Source of the DNA: Planctomycetaceae bacterium
GTDB lineage: Bacteria; Planctomycetota; Planctomycetia; Planctomycetales; Planctomycetaceae
Assembly (NCBI GenBank): GCA_020426085.1
Contig: JAGQQP010000044.1
Location: forward strand, 1-14,222
DNA length: 14,222 nt
Direction of reading: 5' to 3'
A program made the translations under genes and the position numbers. The notes under the pieces were generated by a model that saw only the letters and a program-made list of their open reading frames with translations, searched no databases and was not told the DNA's origin. This document shows positions 7,385 through 14,222 of the stretch, in pieces (the stretch's first letter is position 1; every line of letters begins with the position of its first letter).

Positions 7385-8866
7385 TTACTTTTTATTCATC
7401 AGTCGTTCCGCTTCCTTCAGGCAATTTTCAAATTTTTCCTGATCACGAGACGGTTCCGTTCCCGGGTTATCCAGCATTTTAGGGAGATAGTCACGACCTG
7501 CCCAAAGCAGTTGCTGCAGAGCAGGGTAGTCTGAACCGGCTGTACTTTCCAGACCTTTCACGATGGGGCCCAGCTCGGTATCGGCCTTGGTTTTCAGGGC
7601 CGCGTATTCACCTGGACCTGCCTGCTTAGACTGTAATGCCTTGAATTCCTGGTAGAAGGCCTGGAATTTGGCATATTCTTCTTTACCACTGGGAGAAAAC
7701 AAATCACCCAGGGGAACAAAATACAGGATCGCCACTAAAGCGATGACACCGCCCACTCCGCCTAAGATTTTGGGATCCATCAAAGGTCCCAATGCTTCCA
7801 GCGGGTTTGAACGCTGCACCTGGATTTTCGGCTTCGCTCGTGCCTCAGGTGGAACTGCTGCGGCGACAGGAGTTGCAGGCGCAGCTGGTATCGGTGCCGG
7901 TGCGGTTGCAGGCGCGGGAGTCGCTGCTTCTTTCGCTTCCGATCCAGGAGCAGACGTGTCTGCTTCCACTTCCGGTTCAGCTGTCTTCGTTACGGGCTTT
8001 TTCAGTTGCAGCGCTTCAATCTGCCAGGCTTCAAACCATTCCCCTTTACGGCCCAGCTTCAACAGGTCTGTCGGCTCAACACGTTGCTGTTCAGCCCACA
8101 TCTTGATCTTGTGCGCTTCAATCGGACCGTAACCCATGCCTCCCAGTTTGCAGTACCACTTCTGTTTGGAACGGACTTTCAGAATCGGTGGCGGGGGTGG
8201 CTCTGCCGGCTTCTCTGGTTCAACAGCTTCTTCTTTCGGTTCAGTCTGCTGCTCTTCAACAGCTTCACCCGATGCTGGTACCAGTTCTTCGACCGAATCC
8301 TCTTCCGAGTCAATCACGTCCAGATCAGTACCGGTCGAACTCAGGAAGACCACCGTTCGCGCGGGCACCCACTCCGGTTCGGCAGAAGATTTGACTTCAT
8401 CATTTGGCGCCAGTTCACCATCGAACAGCATATGCATCAGGTCATCGGCTGACATCGGACCCAGTTCATGGTTCAGAACGCGACAGTACCACTGAATCTT
8501 CTGATGCTTACTCCGCACCGCTTCCAGTGTGGCAAACCGAGGCAACTGGGATTCCAGTTCACTCGAAAGTTTGTCTTCTTCTTCGACGATCGAAAAACCA
8601 TCCAGGTTGGGAACATCAGGTTCTGGTTCAATGCCAAATGAGGAATCTACAATGGAGAAATCATCCAGTGAAGGGATTTCACCACTGGAAGAGGAATCGA
8701 ACAGGCCTCCCATCTCCTCAGCTGGAAACCAGTTTCCGGTTTCACCACTGCGGATTTCCATTTGAGGAGACAGTTCACCCTGTTGTGCCATGGTAAACAG
8801 TTCTTCAAATGTAATTGGTCCTTCGGTTTCCGTCGAACGTTTAAAGTACCAGCTGTCGCGTGCCAT
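7385..8866 (-). CDS. Triple GYF_2-domain membrane protein
   Basis: From ATG 8866 the protein has 493 residues; a GTG at 8929 would add 21, but the first domain begins immediately after the ATG, so I prefer 8866. Neither start has a clear ribosome binding site. Three GYF_2-type modules are visible at about 6-56 (WYFKR...EGPITFEEL...WFPAEE), 126-172 (WYCRV...LGPMSADDL...WVPART) and 237-285 (WYCKL...YGPIEAHKI...WFEAWQ). GYF domains typically bind proline-rich peptides. Between modules are acidic linkers, a PPPPP run, and a long Ala/Pro-rich linker at about 310-350. A membrane span at about 367-387 (GVGGVIALVAILYFVPLG) separates this presumably cytoplasmic part from a C-terminal domain at about 394-493, which is shared with the next gene. 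Likely a type II (N-in) membrane protein acting as an interaction scaffold. GYF-membrane proteins are frequent in planctomycetes; role unknown. Confidence 0.85.
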   Translation of the reverse strand: MARDSWYFKRSTETEGPITFEELFTMAQQGELSPQMEIRSGETGNWFPAEEMGGLFDSSSSGEIPSLDDFSIVDSSFGIEPEPDVPNLDGFSIVEEEDKLSSELESQLPRFATLEAVRSKHQKIQWYCRVLNHELGPMSADDLMHMLFDGELAPNDEVKSSAEPEWVPARTVVFLSSTGTDLDVIDSEEDSVEELVPASGEAVEEQQTEPKEEAVEPEKPAEPPPPPILKVRSKQKWYCKLGGMGYGPIEAHKIKMWAEQQRVEPTDLLKLGRKGEWFEAWQIEALQLKKPVTKTAEPEVEADTSAPGSEAKEAATPAPATAPAPIPAAPATPVAAAVPPEARAKPKIQVQRSNPLEALGPLMDPKILGGVGGVIALVAILYFVPLGDLFSPSGKEEYAKFQAFYQEFKALQSKQAGPGEYAALKTKADTELGPIVKGLESTAGSDYPALQQLLWAGRDYLPKMLDNPGTEPSRDQEKFENCLKEAERLMNKK

Positions 8867-9166
8867 TTTGAGTTTACAATCTTCGTCCGCATGTAGTGAG
8901 AGGGTGGTTTCAAACTTGAGCAGAGGCACCCATCGACAGGCGCCCTGCCTCTTATTTTAGCGGGCAGGGTAGGGCACATATCTATCGTTTTCCACCGTAT
9001 TTTTTTAAAAACCGGCAAAAACCAGCCAGAACCATGCGGATCGGTCTAATCCGACCCGGGCTGCACTCAGATTCCCCGCAGAGAATCGCAGAATGTGGGT
9101 CGATATTGAGTCCCGCAGTGCCGATCACTCACACTCAGCCCCGGTGGTCCGGAGCGAGACTGAGGT
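8867..9166. other. Intergenic region between lnt and the GYF gene
   Basis: About 300 bases with no supported gene; it is the downstream flank of lnt and leader of the GYF gene. A 7-bp inverted repeat with a 13-base loop lies at 8943-8969 (CCCTGCC/GGCAGGG). On the minus strand at 9007-9024 there are two tandem GGTTTTT blocks separated by three bases, giving an A/T-rich patch. Just past the lnt stop, CTCAG (9134-9138) and CTGAG (9160-9164) could form a loose stem containing CCGG/CCGG, but without a T tract. No clear promoter was found. Confidence 0.4.
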
Positions 9167-11056
9167 TTACGCTGTCGCGGTAGTGGAACTGCGTTTCCAG
9201 GTGAGTAGACTCATGAAGAACAGAAAGAGGACACAAAAACAACAGGCACCTGCGAACCAGTCACCGAACCGGGTGTAGAGACTGCTGCGGTTATCTAATG
9301 GAACCTCGTCGATGACCACGGCGTTCAGAGATTTGTTCCAGCGTCCGGTCTTCGGGTTCACCAGTGTGCTCCGTTTCTGATTATCCCAGTCGAGGAATAA
9401 ATCGGGTTCACGAATCATCCCGTCACCATCGATGACCGCTGAGATCCCCGTGTTCACGGCACGGACCATCGGGGTCCGGTTCTCCACACAACGGAACGCA
9501 GCAGTAATCAGATGCTGATCCAGTTCACTCGAACCGTGAAACCAGCCGTCATTGGTGAGATTCACCAGGCAGTCCACAGGTTTGGCTGACTCAGAAGTTG
9601 CCGCTGGTTTCAGCATCGTACGAACCAGATGAGGTACGGTATCTTCAAAACAGATCAGTGGTGCAAAGTTCCAGTTCTTGTATTCGAAGTTGGCAACATG
9701 CTTACCCGGGTCAATTCCAAACCCGGCACCATAGGGGGAGAACATCTGCAGGAACGGGAGAGTCTCTTTCAGAGGCATGTACTCGCCAAAGGGGACACGA
9801 TGAATTTTATCGTAACGACCGTGGATGCCATAATCTGGACGAACAAAGACGGCGGAGTTGTATTGTTCTATATTTTCATCACCGGCGGCGATGACATCCA
9901 CGCCGATCACCAGTGCCGCATTCGCTTCCTGGCTCATATTCCCCAGGACTTTGTGTACCGATCGATCTTTCCATTTATCCAGCGGTATTGCCGAAGCGAC
10001 TTGATCCAGTTCTTCCGTCGTCTTTCCGTTACTTTCCAGTAACGGCCAGCGGAACATCGTTTCCGGCCAGACGACCAGGTCCGGCTGATCACGCACCGCC
10101 GCGCCCATCAGCTCGAGATGCTTCAGATAGATCGACCGCCATTCATTCGGATTGTGTTTTACTGTCGAAGGAAAATTCCCTTGAATTAAAGCAGTACGCG
10201 GACCATCCTGAAATTCTGCCTGTGAACGACGGACATAACCATAACCGAGGACGGCAAAAAACAGTCCTAAGCAAACAGCGGTCTGCAGGACCTGCTTGCC
10301 GCCGATCTCATTCAGTTTCTGATCTTCTTCTGTCAGTTTCATTGGAAAGAGTTTCAGGCGGATCAACAGCGAGTTAGGTAGCAGGCAGGCAAAACAGGCT
10401 GCCATCATTACCACAATAAAACTGACGCCATACGCGCCGGTGAGATCACTGATCTGAATCAGTACGATCCAGCGATATTGTGTGTGGCCGATGTAGTACC
10501 AGGAAAACCCGGTCAGCAGATAAGCGCGGATGTATTCCAGTCCCACCCAGACAACCGGGGCGGCGACGGGCAGAGGAACACGAAACTGATGGACGGCAAT
10601 CCGCGACAGTAAAACAAAGACGGGAAAATAGCAGGCGACATAAATCGCCAGCGCGATCCAGGCGATATACATGGTCGGGTCCCCCAGACGCATCCACTGA
10701 AAAGCGGATATCGTGAACAGCAGACCGCCCGAATAGATGGCTGTGTACATCAACCGTGTTCGCCGCGGGATGCGCACCAGCAGTAACATAGGGATCAGGC
10801 AGACCCAGCCCAGCGGACCAAAATCGACCGGTGTGAAACTGGCCCACATCAGGACGGCTGTCAGTAATGAAACAAAAAATGCGCCGCGCGCCGGAGCAGG
10901 AGAGGTTCGTGCCGTATTGATGATGTTCTGCACGTCCTCACCCAGAGGCTGGTTTTTCGACTCATTCGGCTTTGAGGGAAGTTGATCAGACACAGGATGT
11001 GGCTCTACAGATTCATCAGAGTGAGATTGTTCGAAGGTTGATGTCGTTAAGCTCAT
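9167..11056 (-). CDS. lnt: Apolipoprotein N-acyltransferase
   Basis: Lnt transfers an acyl chain from phospholipid to the N-terminal cysteine of diacylated apolipoproteins in the cytoplasmic membrane. I favour ATG 11056 (629 residues), which has AAGGA about eight bases upstream, over ATG 11065, where that motif abuts the start. An unusual hydrophilic, proline-rich N-terminal extension of about 57 residues precedes the multi-span membrane domain (about 58-275). The carbon-nitrogen hydrolase domain follows, with the catalytic triad Glu332 (VVWPETMF), Lys417 (YDKIHRVPFGEYMP) and Cys469 (PLICFEDTVP). NLTNDGWFHGSSELDQH and RCVENRTPMVRAVNTGISA are also standard Lnt motifs. A final membrane span lies at about 601-619. 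All triad residues are intact. Enzyme presence implies triacylated lipoproteins in this diderm-type envelope. Confidence 0.95.
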   Translation of the reverse strand: MSLTTSTFEQSHSDESVEPHPVSDQLPSKPNESKNQPLGEDVQNIINTARTSPAPARGAFFVSLLTAVLMWASFTPVDFGPLGWVCLIPMLLLVRIPRRTRLMYTAIYSGGLLFTISAFQWMRLGDPTMYIAWIALAIYVACYFPVFVLLSRIAVHQFRVPLPVAAPVVWVGLEYIRAYLLTGFSWYYIGHTQYRWIVLIQISDLTGAYGVSFIVVMMAACFACLLPNSLLIRLKLFPMKLTEEDQKLNEIGGKQVLQTAVCLGLFFAVLGYGYVRRSQAEFQDGPRTALIQGNFPSTVKHNPNEWRSIYLKHLELMGAAVRDQPDLVVWPETMFRWPLLESNGKTTEELDQVASAIPLDKWKDRSVHKVLGNMSQEANAALVIGVDVIAAGDENIEQYNSAVFVRPDYGIHGRYDKIHRVPFGEYMPLKETLPFLQMFSPYGAGFGIDPGKHVANFEYKNWNFAPLICFEDTVPHLVRTMLKPAATSESAKPVDCLVNLTNDGWFHGSSELDQHLITAAFRCVENRTPMVRAVNTGISAVIDGDGMIREPDLFLDWDNQKRSTLVNPKTGRWNKSLNAVVIDEVPLDNRSSLYTRFGDWFAGACCFCVLFLFFMSLLTWKRSSTTATA

Positions 11057-11302
11057 GATTTCCATCCTTGGAATTCGGTGACTGCCGACTGAGGTTTTCG
11101 AAATCCACTCAGCCAGGGAAACATCCTGTTTCCTCGAAACCGGTCCGGTTTTTTTATTTGTACGATGTAACTTACTACGTCAATTTTTTGATCCTGAATG
11201 GGGGTAATGACGGAGATTACCCACCTTCGTAGTCTGATGGGCGTGATTTTTAATGAAATCAGCGATTTAAGAGTAGATCAATCAGGGCGGAAACTCGCGT
11301 TG
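11057..11302. other. Palindrome-rich region between moeA and lnt
   Basis: This 246-base gap carries several perfect inverted repeats: GGAAACA/TGTTTCC with a 3-base centre (11117-11133), AAACCGG/CCGGTTT with one central base (11137-11151) followed on the + strand by T up to 11155, and GGGTAAT/ATTACCC with a 7-base loop (11202-11222). An imperfect palindrome around TTTCGAAA lies at 11093-11106. Both flanking genes run on the minus strand, so these elements fall between the moeA 3' end and the lnt start. They could be operators, RNA leader hairpins or mRNA 3' structures. Confidence 0.5.
11157..11183 (-). promoter_or_regulatory. Candidate promoter for lnt
   Basis: On the minus strand TTGACG (11183-11178) is followed after 15 bases by TACAAA (11162-11157). 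The predicted start of transcription would fall near 11150, at the edge of the AAACCGG/CCGGTTT palindrome. The spacer is short and the -10 imperfect. The same -35 and spacing occur before rnd. Confidence 0.3.
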
Positions 11303-12517
11303 CTACCATAAAAAGACGTCAACTTTTAAACCCGCCTGATAATGTTGATTTCCCGTCGGGAATAACGCGACCGAATTTGCTTTCACCGTTGAGTTCAAAT
11401 CGGCGGAACCCATTGTTATTAAAGGAGAAACGACCGCTTCGCCTGTTTCCCATTCCAGTTGTGCCGGCTGATACGTGGGCCGATTTCCGCTGGTGTGAAA
11501 GTCGTGATTGAGCCGCGCCTTTAAAACACGAGGCTGAGGAGCAGGAGAGCCCATGAACTGACGGATCGCAGTTCGGACGAATAATTCGAAGCAAACCATG
11601 CTGCTGACAGGGTTTCCGGGTAAACCAAAGATGTAGCAGGGATTCCCGTCCGCCCGTTCCAGCATTCCAAACCAGAGTGGTTTTCCAGGCTTCAGGTTAA
11701 CCATATGAAATACCTGTTTGACTCCCGCCTGCTCCAGTTCGGAGGGAACCAGGTCGAGTTCTCCTGCAGAGACCCCTCCGGACAGCAACAGAAAATCACT
11801 CCTTAAGCCGTCCTGAATTTTGGATCGCAGATGGTTTCGTTCATCGCGGGCAATGCCCAGTGGCTGGGGTTTTGCATCTGCCTGCAGAATCTGTGTATGC
11901 AGCATGACCTCATTGGAGTTGCGAATCTGTCCCGGTTGCGGACTCTCTTCCGGTGCCACCAGTTCGTCTCCCGTTGCCAGGATTGCGACCGTGGGAGCAG
12001 GTCTGACCATCACAGTCGGGCTGCCCGTCTCTGCCAGGGCACCGATTTCCTGTGGTCGTAACCAGGTGCCGGCAGCAAGGACAGGGGCACCCGCTTCAAG
12101 CACGGATGCCTTGGGAAGCATATTCTTTCCCGGTGAAACTGGTCCTGTATCGATCTTCACCGAGCGTGCTGCTTCATCAATCTGGCAATGTTCAATCTGC
12201 ACGACGGCATCGGCCTCTTCAGGCAGGGGAGCCCCCGTCATGATCTGTGATGTCTGTCCTGACTGCAGCGCAATTGATGGGACGGAGCCGGCGTAAATGA
12301 CTTCCTGAATCTGCAGTGTGGCTTTCCCATTCTGAACGTCACTGCTTTTCACGGCAAAACCGTCCATTAGTGCTTTGTCGAAAGGGGGAACGTTCAGATC
12401 ACTGACAGTCCCCTCTGCCAGTATGCAATGCCAGGCATCGAATAAGGAGCGCTGTTCGGGAGGGGCCGGTTTCACGGTTTTCAGGATCAGTTGAAAGGCT
12501 TCTTGAGCTGACAGCAT
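11303..12517 (-). CDS. moeA: Molybdopterin molybdenumtransferase
   Basis: MoeA inserts molybdate into adenylylated molybdopterin, the last common step of molybdenum cofactor synthesis in the cytoplasm. ATG 12517 has GGGAG at 12525-12529, seven bases upstream; the 404-residue length is typical. Motifs seen are PPFDKALMDGFAV (Asp52), IMTGAPLPEEADAVV, VAILATGDELV (Glu185), PGQIRNSN, LLLSGGVSAGELDLV (Asp255), NLKPGKPLWFG (Lys276, Lys279) and IFGLPGNPVSSMVCFEL, followed by a C-terminal beta domain (MGSADLNSTVKANSVALFP). Two departures stand out: the usual RxxGED segment after the domain II entry is GKNMLPKASVLEAG here, lacking Arg, Glu and Asp, and the SGGVSVG loop is SGGVSAG. The gene follows the amidotransferase gene after 21 bases and is probably cotranscribed with it. 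No other molybdenum-cofactor gene is in the window. Confidence 0.93.
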   Translation of the reverse strand: MLSAQEAFQLILKTVKPAPPEQRSLFDAWHCILAEGTVSDLNVPPFDKALMDGFAVKSSDVQNGKATLQIQEVIYAGSVPSIALQSGQTSQIMTGAPLPEEADAVVQIEHCQIDEAARSVKIDTGPVSPGKNMLPKASVLEAGAPVLAAGTWLRPQEIGALAETGSPTVMVRPAPTVAILATGDELVAPEESPQPGQIRNSNEVMLHTQILQADAKPQPLGIARDERNHLRSKIQDGLRSDFLLLSGGVSAGELDLVPSELEQAGVKQVFHMVNLKPGKPLWFGMLERADGNPCYIFGLPGNPVSSMVCFELFVRTAIRQFMGSPAPQPRVLKARLNHDFHTSGNRPTYQPAQLEWETGEAVVSPLITMGSADLNSTVKANSVALFPTGNQHYQAGLKVDVFLW

Positions 12518-12538
12518 GCGCGTGCTCCCACTCCTGTT

Positions 12539-13144
12539 TTAAGAATTGCTGAGTTGTTCTGACGGCAGCTGCAGGAAGTTTTTCAGTAACATCAGGCCAT
12601 CCAGTGTCAGAAAACTTTCGGGATGAAACTGGACGCCGTGAACTGAAAAATCACGATGCTTCAGTCCCATGACTTCCTTGGGATGACCTTCTTCTTCCAC
12701 CCAGGCACAGATTTCCAGTTCTTCGGGACACGATTCTTCCGGAACAATCAGGCTATGATAGCGGGTGGCCTGGAAAGGAGAGGGAAGATTCTGAAAAACG
12801 CCCGTTCCATTGTGGTGGACCAGGGAGACTTTTCCATGCATCAGGCGCGGGGCACGCACCACCTGGGCTCCAAAGACTTCCGCGATACACTGATGACCCA
12901 GGCAGACCCCTAGAATCGGGATCTTACCGGCAAAATGCGCGATGATCTCTTTCGAAAGACCGGCTTCACTCGGGGTACACGGGCCCGGGGAGATGATAAT
13001 TTTTTCCGGTGCAGCTGCTTCGATTTCTGCAATGGTGGTCTGGTCGTTGCGGGCCACTTCCATCTGCAGGCTGGAATCAATTTCACCGAACCGTTGTACC
13101 AGGTTATAGGTAAATGAATCGTAGTTATCGAGTACGAATATCAC
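12539..13144 (-). CDS. TrpG/PabA-type glutamine amidotransferase
   Basis: Class I glutamine amidotransferase subunit that supplies ammonia to a chorismate-using partner, either anthranilate synthase (TrpE, tryptophan) or aminodeoxychorismate synthase (PabB, folate). The start is GTG 13144, where the family's N-terminus MIFVLDNYDSFTYNLVQ begins and AAGG lies six bases upstream. The longer frame to 13243 adds 33 residues not found in the family. At 201 residues it has normal length. The oxyanion-loop motif IISPGPCTPSEAG, nucleophile Cys81 in LGVCLGHQCIAEVFG, and His174/Glu176 in VHGVQFHPES complete the Cys-His-Glu triad. TYHSL-type motif is RYHSLIV. No synthase partner lies nearby, so sequence alone does not separate TrpG from PabA, and one protein may serve both pathways. 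Confidence 0.93.
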   Translation of the reverse strand: MIFVLDNYDSFTYNLVQRFGEIDSSLQMEVARNDQTTIAEIEAAAPEKIIISPGPCTPSEAGLSKEIIAHFAGKIPILGVCLGHQCIAEVFGAQVVRAPRLMHGKVSLVHHNGTGVFQNLPSPFQATRYHSLIVPEESCPEELEICAWVEEEGHPKEVMGLKHRDFSVHGVQFHPESFLTLDGLMLLKNFLQLPSEQLSNS

Positions 13145-13527
13145 GTTACACCTTATCAATAAAGTATTTACAGTTTCACCGCAGTCGGATTCCGGCTCCT
13201 TCCAGGACTGGTTTTCCAGTCGCATCAAGGACACAGATGCCAAATCGAGGCAGGCAAACGGTTTGACCGCAGTTCATCATAATCAACTATCTGGGGAAAA
13301 GCGACTTGAGTCAGCGGTTTCATTTCAACCTGTCGTTTCGCGTCTTCCACGGAGGATTAGACAAGCTGCTAACTGCTTTGTTCTTAAGAATATTGATGTT
13401 GACGAAAAATGGCCAAAATTGTTATGACCCCGCTCCTTAAGTGCTCAAATCATTTAAGGGTCTGTTTTTATGTATATCATTTCTGGCGGCACTGACACGC
13501 GGTCAGAGTGGGATCCTTTGGGGGTTA
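13145..13527. other. 383-base divergent intergenic region
   Basis: Region between the amidotransferase gene (-) and the capD-like gene (+). No coding frame is supported: the amidotransferase frame extension has no family match, and a short + frame from 13470 runs into the capD-like gene in another phase. It contains a perfect 10-base palindrome TTCTTAAGAA (13381-13390), a promoter candidate, and a CCTTAA/TTAAGG inverted repeat (13435-13459) followed by five T. Confidence 0.45.
13399..13428 (+). promoter_or_regulatory. Candidate promoter for the capD-like gene
   Basis: TTGACG (13399-13404) and TATGAC (13423-13428, four of six matches) are separated by 18 bases. Transcription would begin near 13435, exactly where the CCTTAA/TTAAGG inverted repeat starts, about 90 bases before the predicted ATG. 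Confidence 0.35.
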
Positions 13528-14222
13528 ATGTTGAACTCCATACCGAAATCGAAGTGGCTGCGGAATTATTCCGTCACGCGTCGCCAGCTCTTTTGGATGG
13601 TGGTATTTTTGCCGATTTTTTGTGCAATTTACTACCTGGCTTTCTGGCTGCGCTACGAAGGCTCACTCAACACCGATGGTGTTCTGGGTGAGAATGGATT
13701 TCGTATGTTTCGTGCCACGGTCCTCTGGGCGGTCGGGCTGAAAACATTCACCTTCTGGGGAACCGGCGTTTATAAAATCCGCAGTCGTTACATCACGACG
13801 CGCGATGTCTTTAATCTGGCTAGAGCCGCAACCCTCAGTTCCGCGGCGCTGGTGATAGTTGACTACCTTGTCTTTCCTCAGTTCATGCTGCCCCGTTCCG
13901 TATTTCTGATCGACTGGGGTTCCACCATCCTGGTTGTCTGTGGCTTTTGTGCCGTGATTCGCATGGTGCAGGACAGTGGCCGCATTCTGCGCCAGCAGGA
14001 AAACTGCAAACCGACGTTTATTTTAGGTGCCAATGAATCCGGCGCCGCTTTACTGCGAATGATTGAGCGTAATAAAAATTCCAGCCTGAGGGTGGTCGGC
14101 TTTCTGGACGATCACCCCAGCCGCATTGGTACGCGGATTAATAATGTACCCGTACTCGGGTCACTGCAGGAAATGTGTGCCCTGGCGGAAAGATACGAAG
14201 TTTCTGATATCCTGTTGCCGGC
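13528..14222 (+). CDS. CapD/WbpM-type nucleotide-sugar epimerase/dehydratase, N-terminal part (3' end outside window)
   Basis: An open frame of 231 codons from ATG 13528 to the window edge. Four hydrophobic segments lie at about 21-43, 61-79, 98-116 and 122-146; the last contains the motif LPRSVFLIDWGSTILVV, typical of CapD/WbpM/PglF-like membrane enzymes. A Rossmann-like region follows with ILGANESGAALL (residues 165-176) and VVGFLDDHPSRIGTRINNVPVLGS, the family's hallmark block before the catalytic SDR domain, which is cut off here. Full-length members are about 600-650 residues and act at the membrane as UDP-N-acetylglucosamine 4,6-dehydratases or epimerases for surface polysaccharide or protein glycosylation. 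Polyprenyl sugar-phosphate transferases share the nucleotide-binding block and remain a less likely alternative. The ribosome binding site is weak (GGGG three bases before the ATG). A polysaccharide cluster may continue to the right. Confidence 0.85.
   Translation, partial: MLNSIPKSKWLRNYSVTRRQLFWMVVFLPIFCAIYYLAFWLRYEGSLNTDGVLGENGFRMFRATVLWAVGLKTFTFWGTGVYKIRSRYITTRDVFNLARAATLSSAALVIVDYLVFPQFMLPRSVFLIDWGSTILVVCGFCAVIRMVQDSGRILRQQENCKPTFILGANESGAALLRMIERNKNSSLRVVGFLDDHPSRIGTRINNVPVLGSLQEMCALAERYEVSDILLP

Noticed and set aside
7668..8796. Several + strand frames opposite the GYF gene
   Set aside because: Shadows of a Pro/Ala/Glu-rich gene; low-complexity Ser/Gly/Arg translations with no domain.
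9598..10377. + strand frames opposite lnt
   Set aside because: lnt is intact with its full catalytic triad; the opposite frames show no family features.
13145..13243. N-terminal extension of the amidotransferase frame
   Set aside because: The family N-terminus begins exactly at GTG 13144, which has its own ribosome binding site; the extra 33 residues look like leader DNA.
13470..13691. 73-codon frame starting at ATG 13470
   Set aside because: It overlaps the capD-like gene in another phase; only the phase from 13528 stays open to the window edge and matches a family.

Overview
The window looks like chromosomal DNA from a planctomycete, most likely a Gimesia/Planctomyces-type member of the Planctomycetaceae. 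The strongest pointer is a DUF1559 pseudopilin-like gene: it has a prepilin N-terminus ending in [17 protein letters not shown], the planctomycete-typical [20 protein letters not shown] stretch, and an H-X9-DG motif near its end. Moderate G+C, GYF-domain membrane proteins and many lineage-specific secreted proteins fit the same assignment. This is inferred from sequence character alone. No rRNA, tRNA, CRISPR array, insertion sequence, phage gene or attachment site was seen, and both ends cut through genes.

Layout, left to right. The 3' two-thirds of enolase (+) ends at a textbook intrinsic terminator. A DivIC/FtsB-like membrane coiled-coil protein (+) follows, repeating the eno-ftsB neighbourhood of many bacteria. 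After a 344-base gap comes a small hypothetical gene (+), converging on a MotB/OmpA-like gene (-) that has no MotA beside it. A divergent intergenic region then leads to ribonuclease D (+) and a small secreted protein (+). These converge on a short lipoprotein gene (-), which lies downstream of the DUF1559 gene (-). Next is a two-gene block (-): a protein with three GYF_2 domains, a proline/alanine-rich linker, one membrane span and a C-terminal domain, followed by a shorter protein that repeats the membrane span and C-terminal domain. Further right are apolipoprotein N-acyltransferase lnt (-), molybdopterin molybdenumtransferase moeA (-), and a TrpG/PabA-type glutamine amidotransferase (-) 21 bases upstream of moeA. 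The window closes with the 5' part of a CapD/WbpM-type nucleotide-sugar epimerase/dehydratase (+), which is open at the right edge.

Functionally this is mostly housekeeping: glycolysis, RNA processing, lipoprotein maturation, molybdenum cofactor and chorismate use, mixed with envelope proteins. Lnt and the small lipoprotein fit together, since Lnt adds the third acyl chain to such lipoproteins. I found no convincing new defence or mobile system. The least explained unit is the GYF-domain/paralog pair at 6906-8866. Other points worth checking are a DivIC-like protein in a lineage known for lacking FtsZ, an orphan MotB with a degenerate OmpA domain, a MoeA that lacks the RxxGED segment, and a palindrome-rich leader in front of lnt.
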